A DNA stretch of 12,731 nt from the NCBI GenBank assembly GCA_017445525.1, contig JAFSTZ010000163.1, forward strand, positions 1-12,731, written 5' to 3'. A program made the position numbers and the translations under genes. The DNA comes from Eubacterium sp. (GTDB taxonomy: Bacteria; Bacillota; Clostridia; Lachnospirales; Lachnospiraceae). The notes beneath the pieces are model-generated. The model made no database searches, was not told the origin of the DNA, and was given only the letters and a program-made list of their open reading frames with translations. Below, piece after piece: positions 1 through 6,521 of the stretch; the stretch's first letter is position 1, and the number at the start of each line of letters is the position of its first letter.

Positions 1-304
1 GAAACAGCAGAAGGGCGTTCTTGACGTGGCTTATGACAATTCGGTCAGATCGTTTCGTGAGAAGAAGCCTGCTGATGCACCCTCGATAAATGCGGGATAT
101 ATGGTTATGGAGCCGGGAGTGTTTGAGTATCTGAGAGATGATGATACGGTTCTTGAGACGCATGTATTATCAAAGCTCGCGGATGAAGGGCAGTTGATGA
201 GTTATTCTCATGACGGGTTTTGGCAGTGCATGGACAACTTGCATGAGAAAAATATACTTGAGCGCCTCGTGAAGAGTGGACAGGCTCCGTGGATACGATG
301 GTGA
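1..304 (+). CDS. rfbF: Glucose-1-phosphate cytidylyltransferase, C-terminal part (5' end outside window)
   Basis: The frame is open from base 2 to a TGA at 302-304, giving about 100 residues with no in-window start that fits the family, so this is a gene cut by the window edge. The enzyme makes CDP-glucose from CTP and glucose-1-phosphate, the first step of CDP-dideoxyhexose synthesis in the cytoplasm. Visible family features are a VRSF.EKK segment, then INAGYMVMEPGVFEYL (the INGGF.V turn of the nucleotidyltransferase fold), a GQLMSYSHDGFWQCMD block that matches the GFWQ.MD motif near the end of RfbF proteins, and an APW terminus. The next gene, rfbH, starts 23 bp downstream with its own ribosome binding site, and rfbG follows, which supports the call. 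A GTG at 26 is inside the conserved domain and is unlikely to be a real start. Confidence 0.9.
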   Translation, partial: KQQKGVLDVAYDNSVRSFREKKPADAPSINAGYMVMEPGVFEYLRDDDTVLETHVLSKLADEGQLMSYSHDGFWQCMDNLHEKNILERLVKSGQAPWIRW

Positions 305-327
305 GCATATAGGTTATGGAGGATACT

Positions 328-1713
328 ATGTCAAGATGGTCTGATGAGACCTCCGCGAGGACCGAGATCAGGTCTTTGATTGCGGAGTATTATGAAGAGT
401 TTAAGAAAGATGATACTGAGTTTAAACCTGGGGAGAGAGTCAACTATGCTTCCCGGGTTTTTGATGCTTCTGAGATGCAGGCGGCGACAGAGTCAGTTCT
501 TGATTTCTGGTTGACTGCCGGACATTATGCGGAAGAGTTTGAGAAAAGCTTTGCAGAGTGGATAGGTGTTAAGTATGCTTCCCTGGTTAACAGTGGTTCG
601 TCAGCCAATCTGTTAGCTTTTATGGCTTTGACTGCACCGGAGCTGGGGGATAGGCAGATAAAACGTGGAGATGAGGTCATCACGGTTGCCTGTGGGTTCC
701 CGACTACGATAGCTCCGATCATACAGTATGGGGCAGTGCCGGTATTTCTTGATGTGACAATACCTCAGTACAATATCGATGTTTCACAGTTGGAGGCAGC
801 TCTGTCTGATAGGACGAAGGCTGTGATGATAGCGCATACTCTGGGGAATCCTTTTGATCTGGAGGCGGTAAAAGGTTTTTGTGACAAGCATAGACTATGG
901 CTGGTCGAGGATAACTGTGATGCTCTGGGGACGACATATACCATGTCAGTTGACAGAGATGGCAAGGCCGTTTTTGGCAGCGATGGCGAAAGGATGACCA
1001 AGTATACCGGAACCTGGGGAGACATAGGCACTTCCAGTTTTTATCCTCCGCATCATATGACTATGGGTGAGGGTGGATGTGTGTATACGGATGATCCGCT
1101 TTTGCATAAGTTGGTTTTGTCTTATCGTGACTGGGGACGTGACTGTGTTTGCCCATCGGGACATGACAACCTGTGCGGACATCGCTTTGACGGTCAGTTT
1201 GGTGAACTACCAAAGGGATATGATCACAAGTATGTTTACAGTCACTTGGGTTACAATATGAAAGCTACTGAGATGCAGGCTGCGATAGGTGTTGAGCAGT
1301 TGAAGAAGTTCCCATCATTTATAGAAAAGAGGAGAGAGAACTGGGAGAGGCTTTATGAGCTGCTGGAACCGGTGTCGGACAAACTGATACTGCCTGAGCC
1401 GGCAAAGAACAGTGTTCCTTCCTGGTTTGGTTTTCTCGTTACTGTGAAGGAGGATGCCGGTATTTCCCGTGATGATGTCACTTCCTATCTGGAAAACCAT
1501 AACATACAGACTCGTCTGCTTTTCTCCGGAAATATCATAAAGCATCCATGCTTTGATGAGTACAGAGATACATCCGCGTACAGAGTTGCAGGTTCGCTGG
1601 AGAATACTGACAGGATCATGAGGGATTCTTTTTGGATAGGTGTTTATCCCGGGATGAAGGATGGGATGATAGACTATATGGCGCAGTGCATAAAAGAAGC
1701 GGTTAAAGGTTGA
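328..1713 (+). CDS. rfbH: CDP-6-deoxy-L-threo-D-glycero-4-hexulose-3-dehydrase (E1)
   Basis: This cytoplasmic PMP- and [2Fe-2S]-dependent enzyme removes the C3 hydroxyl of CDP-4-keto-6-deoxyglucose on the route to CDP-3,6-dideoxyhexoses. It has 461 residues and an aspartate-aminotransferase fold of the DegT/DnrJ/EryC1 type. The segment SSFYPPHHMTMGEGG (237-251) has His (H242) where aminotransferases have the PLP-binding Lys, the hallmark of this dehydrase. Cys273-X-Cys275-X7-Cys283 together with Cys197 match the known C...C-X1-C-X7-C cluster motif. The C-terminal half carries GYDHKYVYSHLGYN. The start at 328 was chosen because GGAGG (318-322) lies 5 nt upstream; an ATG at 316 overlaps that site and lacks one of its own. 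The gap from the first to the second cluster Cys is 75 residues, longer than I recall for the Yersinia enzyme. The reductase partner (E3) is not in this window. Confidence 0.95.
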   Translation: MSRWSDETSARTEIRSLIAEYYEEFKKDDTEFKPGERVNYASRVFDASEMQAATESVLDFWLTAGHYAEEFEKSFAEWIGVKYASLVNSGSSANLLAFMALTAPELGDRQIKRGDEVITVACGFPTTIAPIIQYGAVPVFLDVTIPQYNIDVSQLEAALSDRTKAVMIAHTLGNPFDLEAVKGFCDKHRLWLVEDNCDALGTTYTMSVDRDGKAVFGSDGERMTKYTGTWGDIGTSSFYPPHHMTMGEGGCVYTDDPLLHKLVLSYRDWGRDCVCPSGHDNLCGHRFDGQFGELPKGYDHKYVYSHLGYNMKATEMQAAIGVEQLKKFPSFIEKRRENWERLYELLEPVSDKLILPEPAKNSVPSWFGFLVTVKEDAGISRDDVTSYLENHNIQTRLLFSGNIIKHPCFDEYRDTSAYRVAGSLENTDRIMRDSFWIGVYPGMKDGMIDYMAQCIKEAVKG

Positions 1714-1717
1714 AAAT

Positions 1718-2791
1718 ATGGTAAGTGATATCTTGAGTTTATATAAAGATAGAAAAGTCCTCATCACCGGTCATACCGGGTTTAAGGGGTCATGGATGTG
1801 TACCGTTCTGATTCAGGCGGGTGCTTCCGTTGTGGGATATGCCCTCGAACCGCCGACTGATCCGTCGCTATTTGAGATAGCCGGGTTAGCCGGGGAGATA
1901 CGTTCGGAGATCGGTGATGTTCGTGATTTAGATCATCTATACAAGGTTTTTGGCGAGGTCAGACCTGAGATTGTGATCCATATGGCAGCGCAGCCGCTTG
2001 TAAGAGAGAGTTATGCTCGCCCGGTGGAAACATATGATATAAATGTTATGGGGACGGTAAACGTTCTAGAGTGTGTGAGAAGGTGTGACTCTGTTAAGTC
2101 GGTTGTCAATGTCACTACGGATAAGGTGTATAGAAATCTCGAACAGGATCGGGGTTATGTAGAGACTGATGAGCTGGATGGATATGATCCGTACTCAAAC
2201 TCAAAGTCGTGCTCGGATATACTCACGCATAGTTACAGGAAATCATTTTTCTCAGGGGATAACGGTGGTCGGAAGGTCGCAGTGTCCATAGTTCGTGCAG
2301 GAAACGTGATAGGTGGCGGTGATTTCGCCACGGACAGGATCGTGCCGGATTGTGTGAGAGCGGCGATGGCAGGTGAGGATATCATCGTCCGCAATCCCTC
2401 CTCGATCAGACCCTATCAGCATGTGCTGGAGCCTGTCTGTGCTTATCTGGATCTTGCCTTGAGACAGATGGAGGATCCGTCCCTGGTCGGTGAGTACAAT
2501 ATAGGACCGGGTGAGTCAGACTGTATCACAACAGGCGAGCTTGTTGATAAGTTTGTCGGACTATGGGGATCGGGTCTGAAGTGGATCGACCGCTCGGATG
2601 GTGGGCCGCATGAGGCGACGTTTCTCAAGCTTGATTGTACGAAGGCGCATACGGTGCTTGGCTGGGAACCCAGATGGAGCGTGGATGATGCGTTGGAGAA
2701 GACGGTTGAGTGGACGAAGTGCTGGATGGCCGGGGAGGATAAAGTCAGAGCGTGCATGGAGAGTCAGGTGAGAGAGTATCTGACGAACTGA
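1718..2791 (+). CDS. rfbG: CDP-glucose 4,6-dehydratase
   Basis: This cytoplasmic short-chain dehydrogenase/reductase enzyme of 357 residues converts CDP-glucose to CDP-4-keto-6-deoxyglucose, the substrate of RfbH. The N-terminal VLITGHTGFKGSW contains the NAD-binding GxxGxxG (G18-G24). A catalytic block NVTTDKVY follows (T134, D135, K136); Lys here, where dTDP-glucose dehydratases have Glu, is typical of the CDP-glucose enzymes. The YxxxK pair is Y159/K163 in GYDPYSNSKSCSD. RPYQHVLEPV (231-240) and GPHEA (296-300) are family segments in the nucleotide-sugar binding half. Only 4 bp separate it from the rfbH stop, so the two are co-transcribed. It is the last gene of the operon: a hairpin terminator begins 14 bp after its stop. 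The gene order F-H-G differs from the F-G-H order of enterobacterial O-antigen clusters. Confidence 0.95.
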   Translation: MVSDILSLYKDRKVLITGHTGFKGSWMCTVLIQAGASVVGYALEPPTDPSLFEIAGLAGEIRSEIGDVRDLDHLYKVFGEVRPEIVIHMAAQPLVRESYARPVETYDINVMGTVNVLECVRRCDSVKSVVNVTTDKVYRNLEQDRGYVETDELDGYDPYSNSKSCSDILTHSYRKSFFSGDNGGRKVAVSIVRAGNVIGGGDFATDRIVPDCVRAAMAGEDIIVRNPSSIRPYQHVLEPVCAYLDLALRQMEDPSLVGEYNIGPGESDCITTGELVDKFVGLWGSGLKWIDRSDGGPHEATFLKLDCTKAHTVLGWEPRWSVDDALEKTVEWTKCWMAGEDKVRACMESQVREYLTN

Positions 2792-2804
2792 AATATCGAT
2801 ACAA

Positions 2805-2830
2805 AAAAGCCTTGCGCAAGCAAGGCTTTT
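2805..2830 (+). terminator. Intrinsic terminator after rfbG
   Basis: AAAAGCCTTG (2805-2814) pairs perfectly with CAAGGCTTTT (2821-2830) around a 6-nt loop, a 10-bp stem whose 3' arm ends in four T residues. It lies 14 bp past the rfbG stop. The U-tract is short and the stem is flanked by A and T runs on both sides, so it may act in both orientations. Confidence 0.8.
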
Positions 2831-2840
2831 GCGATATAAT
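2812..2840 (+). promoter_or_regulatory. Candidate sigma-A promoter for the reductase-hydrogenase operon, nested in the terminator
   Basis: A perfect TATAAT lies at 2835-2840. Seventeen nt upstream is TTGCGC (2812-2817), which has the TTG of a -35 but a weak second half. The -35 falls inside the rfbG terminator hairpin. The predicted start of transcription is near 2847, about 43 nt before the reductase ATG. Confidence 0.6.
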
Positions 2841-2889
2841 GATTAGTGCATATGTTCTAACATGTTTATCAAAACGGAGGGATGATGAT

Positions 2890-4026
2890 ATGGATTTTAA
2901 GCCTGAGAAGAAGCTTGGATTCGGTTTGATGAGGATGCCGCATCGTGATCCGTCGGATGCTGCGGATGTTGATATCGAGCAGATGTGCAAGATGGTTGAT
3001 ATTTTTATGGAGCGGGGATTTACCTACTTTGACACGGCTTGGATGTACAACGGTTTTGCCAGTGAGAGCGTGGCGAAGAAAGCGCTTGTGGATCGATATC
3101 CCCGTGAGAGCTTCACTTTGGCTACGAAGCTGCACAGTGGATTTTTTGACTCCGAGGAGTCCAGAGAGGAGTTGTTCAGGACTCAGCTTGAGCATACGGG
3201 AGCGGGGTATTTTGACTACTATCTGCTCCACGGGATCGAGGGTGAGATGCTCAAGAAATACGAGCAGTTCAACTGCTTTGACTGGATACTTGAGAAGAAG
3301 GCAGAAGGTCTGATCAGACATGCCGGTTTTTCCTTCCACGACAAGCCGGAGATCCTCGATGATATCCTGACCCGGCATCCGGAGATGGAGTTTGTACAGC
3401 TGCAGATAAATTATCTGGATTGGGAGAGTGAGTGGGTTCAGTCGCGTGCCTGCTATGAGGTGGCCGAGAAGCACGGTAAGCCGGTCATCGTTATGGAGCC
3501 GGCCAAGGGAGGGACGTTGTCTCAGATCCCGGATGAGGCGAAAGCGCTTTTTGATGAGCTGGATCCGTCGGTGAGTGTGTCCAGCTGGGCGATCAGGTTT
3601 GCTGCTAGTCTGCCCGGAGTTATGGTGGTTCTTTCCGGGATGAGCAGCGAGGAACAGGTGCTGGACAATACCGGGTATATGGCTGATTTTAAGCCGCTTA
3701 CCGATGCCGAGAAGGATACATGCTTCAAGGTGGCTGACATCATCAATTCTCAGATCGCCATCCCCTGTACAGCCTGTTCTTATTGCGTGGAGGGTTGCCC
3801 GCAGCGCATACCGATACCGAAGTATTTTTCTCTATATAACGAGGATATGCGGGAGAATCTCGAGGAGAAGGGTTGGACTATCAATTTTTCAAACTACGAT
3901 ACCATCTCTTCCAAGGCAGGCAAAGCGAGTGACTGTATCGCCTGCGGTCAGTGCGAGGGTGTGTGCCCGCAGCACCTGACCATCATCGATTATCTGAAGC
4001 AGGTTGCAGCACATTACGGAAAATGA
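2890..4026 (+). CDS. Aldo/keto reductase with C-terminal 2x[4Fe-4S] ferredoxin domain
   Basis: This is a cytoplasmic oxidoreductase of 378 residues. The first 280 or so form an aldo/keto reductase barrel. It opens with KLGFGLMRMP and carries the expected catalytic tetrad: D48 and Y53 in FDTAWMYNG, K80 in LATKLH, and H114 in YYLLHG. The C-terminus adds two cluster-binding motifs, C293-x2-C296-x2-C299-x3-CP and C349-x2-C352-x2-C355-x3-CP, as in the iron-sulfur aldo/keto reductases grouped in COG1453. Substrate and physiological electron carrier are unknown for most of that group. The start at 2890 has GGAGG (2876-2880) 9 nt upstream; the frame stays open upstream to 2752, but that stretch overlaps rfbG and the terminator. 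It is 37 bp upstream of the hydrogenase gene, which suggests electron exchange between the two products (inference). Confidence 0.9.
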   Translation: MDFKPEKKLGFGLMRMPHRDPSDAADVDIEQMCKMVDIFMERGFTYFDTAWMYNGFASESVAKKALVDRYPRESFTLATKLHSGFFDSEESREELFRTQLEHTGAGYFDYYLLHGIEGEMLKKYEQFNCFDWILEKKAEGLIRHAGFSFHDKPEILDDILTRHPEMEFVQLQINYLDWESEWVQSRACYEVAEKHGKPVIVMEPAKGGTLSQIPDEAKALFDELDPSVSVSSWAIRFAASLPGVMVVLSGMSSEEQVLDNTGYMADFKPLTDAEKDTCFKVADIINSQIAIPCTACSYCVEGCPQRIPIPKYFSLYNEDMRENLEEKGWTINFSNYDTISSKAGKASDCIACGQCEGVCPQHLTIIDYLKQVAAHYGK

Positions 4027-4063
4027 TCAGTTTATCGTACGATATAGGAAAGGAGTATATGAT

Positions 4064-5620
4064 ATGGCAGCACAGTCTATGAGAGGGATCATGACGCCGG
4101 TCAACGAGATCCGCAAGAAGGTATATGCCGAGGTGGCGAAGCTTTCTTATGAGTATGAGGAGGGATCTCTGGCCGAGATGGAGCAGATTCCGTATCGTAT
4201 AATACCCGGTGAGGTGTCCAAGTACAGGGACTCGGTATTTTTGGAGAGAGCGATCGTCAAGGAGCGCATGCGTCTGGCGATGGGACTTCCGCTCAGAGAT
4301 ACGTCGGAGCACGCGCCTGTTTCTACCGGAGCTGAGGAGTGTGTCAAGCCGGAGAAGTACTACCAGCCGCCTTTGATCAATATCATCAAGTTCGCCTGCA
4401 ACGCCTGCCCGGATAACGAGGTTCAGGTCACCGAGGGCTGTCAGGGGTGTCTGGCACATCCTTGCCAGGAGGTCTGCCCCAGAAAGGCGATATCATTTAA
4501 GCACGGCAGATCATATATCAATCAGGATAAGTGCATCAAGTGCGGTAAGTGTATAAATGTGTGCCCCTACGAGGCTATAATCCGCCTGAAGCGTCCGTGC
4601 TCTGAGGCCTGTGGTATGAAGGCTATAGGATCCGATGAGCTCGGTCGTGCCGAGATCAATCAGGATAACTGTGTATCCTGTGGTCAGTGTATGGCAAACT
4701 GTCCTTTCGGAGCCATCTCCGACAAAGCGCAGATATTCCAGACGATACAGGCGATACGTTCGGATGAACCGGTTTACGCAGCCGTTGCTCCCGCCGTTGC
4801 CGGTCAGTTCGGAGAGAAGATGACTCCGGAGAAGATCAGGGTTGCGTTCAAGGAGCTCGGCTTTGAGGATGCGATAGAGGTTGCTATCGGTGCCGATCTC
4901 TGTACCATAGAAGAGGGCGAGATGTTCCTCAAGGAGGTTCCAACGGAGATGCCGTTTATGGCTACATCGTGCTGTCCTGCATGGTCGGCTATGGCCAAGA
5001 GAGTTTTCCCGGATGAGGCAAAGTGCATATCCATGGCTCTCACACCTATGGTGCTTACAGGACGTCTCATAAAGAAAAAGCATCCCGGCTGCAAGGTCGC
5101 ATTTATAGGACCCTGCTCGGCCAAAAAGCTGGAGGCATCCAGACGCTCCATACGAAGTGATGTAGATTTTGTCCTGACCTTTGAGGAGGTTATGGGTATG
5201 TTTGAAGCAAAGGGTGTAGACTTTGAGAAGCTCGAGGAGTTCGATGCCATGCATGGTGCTTCTGCCGATGGTCGAGGCTTTGCGGTGAGTGGCGGAGTGG
5301 CTCAGGCGGTTGCGAACTATATCAAGGAGAATCACCCCGAGGTTGGTGATGTGCCGATGCACGTGGCGGAGAATCTCGAGGAGTGCCGCAAGATGATGAT
5401 GCTTGCGAAGCGCGGTCAGTATGATGGCTATCTGCTCGAGGGTATGGCTTGTCCGGGCGGATGTATAGCCGGAGTCGGTACGGTCCAGCCTTTGGCGAAG
5501 TCGGTCGCAGCGGTCAACCTCCACAAGAAGGTTTCCACAAACCAGCACTCACACCAGAGCGATTATCAGGATGAATTGGCTGATCTGGAGGAGGATCTGT
5601 TTGACGTTCCGAGGCATTGA
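4064..5620 (+). CDS. Monomeric [FeFe] hydrogenase, group-B-like
   Basis: This is a predicted cytoplasmic iron-only hydrogenase of 518 residues that interconverts protons and H2 using ferredoxin-level electrons. The N-terminal half is rich in cluster ligands: C112/C115/C126/C129/C134/C138, a ferredoxin motif at C157/C160/C163/C167, an extra C179/C183 pair (RPCSEAC), and a second ferredoxin motif at C203/C206/C209/C213. The H-cluster domain shows TSCCPAW (301-307; C304 a ligand, C303 the likely proton relay), GPCSAKK (349-355; C351) and EGMACPGGC (459-467; C463 and C467). The GPC and EGMACPGGC variants and the N-terminal Cys pattern fit the group B family rather than the CpI type. AAAGGAG (4049-4055) lies 8 nt before the ATG; the frame extends to 4004 but overlaps the previous gene. 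The C-terminal tail is acidic and His-containing. It is likely co-transcribed with the reductase upstream. Confidence 0.93.
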   Translation: MAAQSMRGIMTPVNEIRKKVYAEVAKLSYEYEEGSLAEMEQIPYRIIPGEVSKYRDSVFLERAIVKERMRLAMGLPLRDTSEHAPVSTGAEECVKPEKYYQPPLINIIKFACNACPDNEVQVTEGCQGCLAHPCQEVCPRKAISFKHGRSYINQDKCIKCGKCINVCPYEAIIRLKRPCSEACGMKAIGSDELGRAEINQDNCVSCGQCMANCPFGAISDKAQIFQTIQAIRSDEPVYAAVAPAVAGQFGEKMTPEKIRVAFKELGFEDAIEVAIGADLCTIEEGEMFLKEVPTEMPFMATSCCPAWSAMAKRVFPDEAKCISMALTPMVLTGRLIKKKHPGCKVAFIGPCSAKKLEASRRSIRSDVDFVLTFEEVMGMFEAKGVDFEKLEEFDAMHGASADGRGFAVSGGVAQAVANYIKENHPEVGDVPMHVAENLEECRKMMMLAKRGQYDGYLLEGMACPGGCIAGVGTVQPLAKSVAAVNLHKKVSTNQHSHQSDYQDELADLEEDLFDVPRH

Positions 5621-5699
5621 GGGCTTTAGAGAAGGTCTGATCTAACCATAGTTTATCATTAAAAATGTGATGACCTGTGTAAAGCGGAGCTTCGATAAA

Positions 5700-5733
5700 A
5701 AAGTTTTCCGATAAAAGACAAAGTTTTTTGATA
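5700..5733 (+). promoter_or_regulatory. Tandem 14-bp direct repeat, candidate activator operator (site A)
   Basis: AAAGTTTTCCGATA (5700-5713) and AAAGTTTTTTGATA (5720-5733) agree at 12 of 14 positions and start exactly 20 bp apart, about two helical turns. That arrangement fits two AraC-family subunits binding one face of the DNA. The same design occurs at 9902-9935 in front of the transporter operon. Binding by the AraC-type protein at 8556-9812 is inference from its location. Confidence 0.6.
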
Positions 5734-5754
5734 TCAAAAACATGTAAATAGGCA

Positions 5755-5760
5755 TATACT
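5755..5760 (+). promoter_or_regulatory. Candidate -10 element of the DUF624-GH120 promoter
   Basis: TATACT at 5755-5760 matches five of six consensus bases. The position 17 nt upstream (5732-5737, TATCAA) is a poor -35 and is overlapped by the proximal operator repeat, as expected for a promoter that needs an activator bound at the -35. Predicted transcription start is near 5767. Confidence 0.5.
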
Positions 5761-5766
5761 TATCCA

Positions 5767-5884
5767 AAAGATGACATGTGTAGCTTGAGGAAACTCTGCC
5801 GACGTAAGGATACTGAAGATCCTACGGCAGGGTATACTCGGGATCGAGGCAGAAGCTGCGACATGGGAAAGGTGAGGATAGTAT
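5767..5884 (+). promoter_or_regulatory. Predicted structured 5' leader of the DUF624-GH120 operon
   Basis: This 118-nt untranslated leader holds a long hairpin: CTGCCG (5796-5801) pairs with CGGCAG (5825-5830), and inside it AGGAT (5807-5811) pairs with ATCCT (5819-5823) around a 7-nt loop. Smaller stems follow at 5837-5848 (CTCG/CGAG) and 5849-5859 (GCAG/CTGC). It does not match any riboswitch class I can recall. The ribosome binding site is at about 5871-5877. Confidence 0.4.
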
Positions 5885-6508
5885 ATGCCTGTTTTGCGTT
5901 TACAAGGAGAGGATAATGTTATCATACGAGTGACTACTATGATCTCGTATCTTGTTTGGATCAATATTCTCACTATCATATGTTGCCTTCCCATAGTGAC
6001 AGCGGGCGCTGCCCTGACAGCTATGCATGACGAATTGCAGCTGATCTCCCGCAAGGAGGAGGGGTATATCACCCGTCGTTTCTTTACAACCTTCCGGTCC
6101 AATCTGAAGCAGGCGACGTTGTTGTGGATACCTTTCATGCTCATCTTTGCAGGCTGTGTGGCGGATGTGGTGATCATTATGGTATCACCGGGACTCATCC
6201 CGAACTATATCATGATCCCGGCAGGGGCTGCGGGTCTGATCGCATGGTTTGTATTTCAGTGGGTATTTCCGCTGCAGGCGCGTTTTGAAGGAGGGTTTGG
6301 TGTAGTGATGCGGATGGCATTTCTTTTGTCAGCGGCCCGGTTCCCGCGGACATTTTTTATGGCAGCCGCCGGTATCCTGACTGTTTTGGCGGCAGGCTCA
6401 CTCCTTACGCTACCCTTTGTTGTGTTGTTTGGATTCTCGGTTCCTGCGATGATCAGCGTGAAGCTGTACAAGTCGGTATTTGAGGATCTGGAAAAGGATG
6501 AAGAATGA
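5885..6508 (+). CDS. DUF624 (YesL-like) membrane protein
   Basis: This integral membrane protein has 207 residues. The N-terminal segment, ending in CCLPIVTAGAALTAMHDE, carries the LP.V..GA..TA signature at the end of the first hydrophobic stretch that marks the DUF624/YesL family. It is followed by an EEGYITRRFFTTFRSNLKQAT block, also characteristic. Further hydrophobic segments lie at about 77-100, 107-128, 142-175 and 177-190. The family has no established biochemical role but is repeatedly found beside AraC-type regulators and CUT1 sugar transporters of plant-polysaccharide loci, as here. GGTGAGG (5871-5877) precedes the ATG by 7 nt. The GH120 gene starts 13 bp after its stop, so the two are co-transcribed. 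I do not assign a function beyond the association with oligosaccharide uptake or use. Confidence 0.85.
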   Translation: MPVLRLQGEDNVIIRVTTMISYLVWINILTIICCLPIVTAGAALTAMHDELQLISRKEEGYITRRFFTTFRSNLKQATLLWIPFMLIFAGCVADVVIIMVSPGLIPNYIMIPAGAAGLIAWFVFQWVFPLQARFEGGFGVVMRMAFLLSAARFPRTFFMAAAGILTVLAAGSLLTLPFVVLFGFSVPAMISVKLYKSVFEDLEKDEE

Positions 6509-6521
6509 TTGGAGGAAATAG

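Noticed and set aside
2752..2889. Upstream extension of the reductase frame starting inside rfbG
   Set aside because: It would overlap the rfbG end, the terminator and the promoter. The ATG at 2890 has a good ribosome binding site and begins the conserved KLGFGLMRMP region.
4004..4063. Upstream extension of the hydrogenase frame
   Set aside because: It overlaps the reductase stop and has no ribosome binding site; AAAGGAG is placed for the ATG at 4064.
4511..5548. Open frame of 345 codons on the minus strand
   Set aside because: It is fully antisense to the hydrogenase cluster and H-cluster domains, resembles no family I know, and lacks gene-like context; it is a shadow of a codon-biased gene.
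5679..5693. Possible CcpA catabolite-response element around TAAAGCGGAGCTTC
   Set aside because: Only the AAAGCG core fits; the following YTWNCW half does not. Too weak to call.
5621..5699. Search for a terminator after the hydrogenase gene
   Set aside because: Only a weak AGGTC/GACCT pairing (5634-5638 with 5672-5676) across a 33-nt loop was found, with no T-run, so none is annotated.
5725..5740. Perfect 16-bp palindrome TTTTTGATATCAAAAA upstream of the DUF624 gene, which looks like a dimeric repressor site
   Set aside because: The left half is shared with the transporter promoter, but there the right half reads AAGTC instead, so the symmetry is not conserved. The direct-repeat reading explains both promoters better.
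5767..5884. Known riboswitch (TPP, cobalamin, glycine, c-di-GMP, ydaO and similar) in the leader
   Set aside because: None of the conserved core motifs I can recall is present; it is recorded only as a structured leader.
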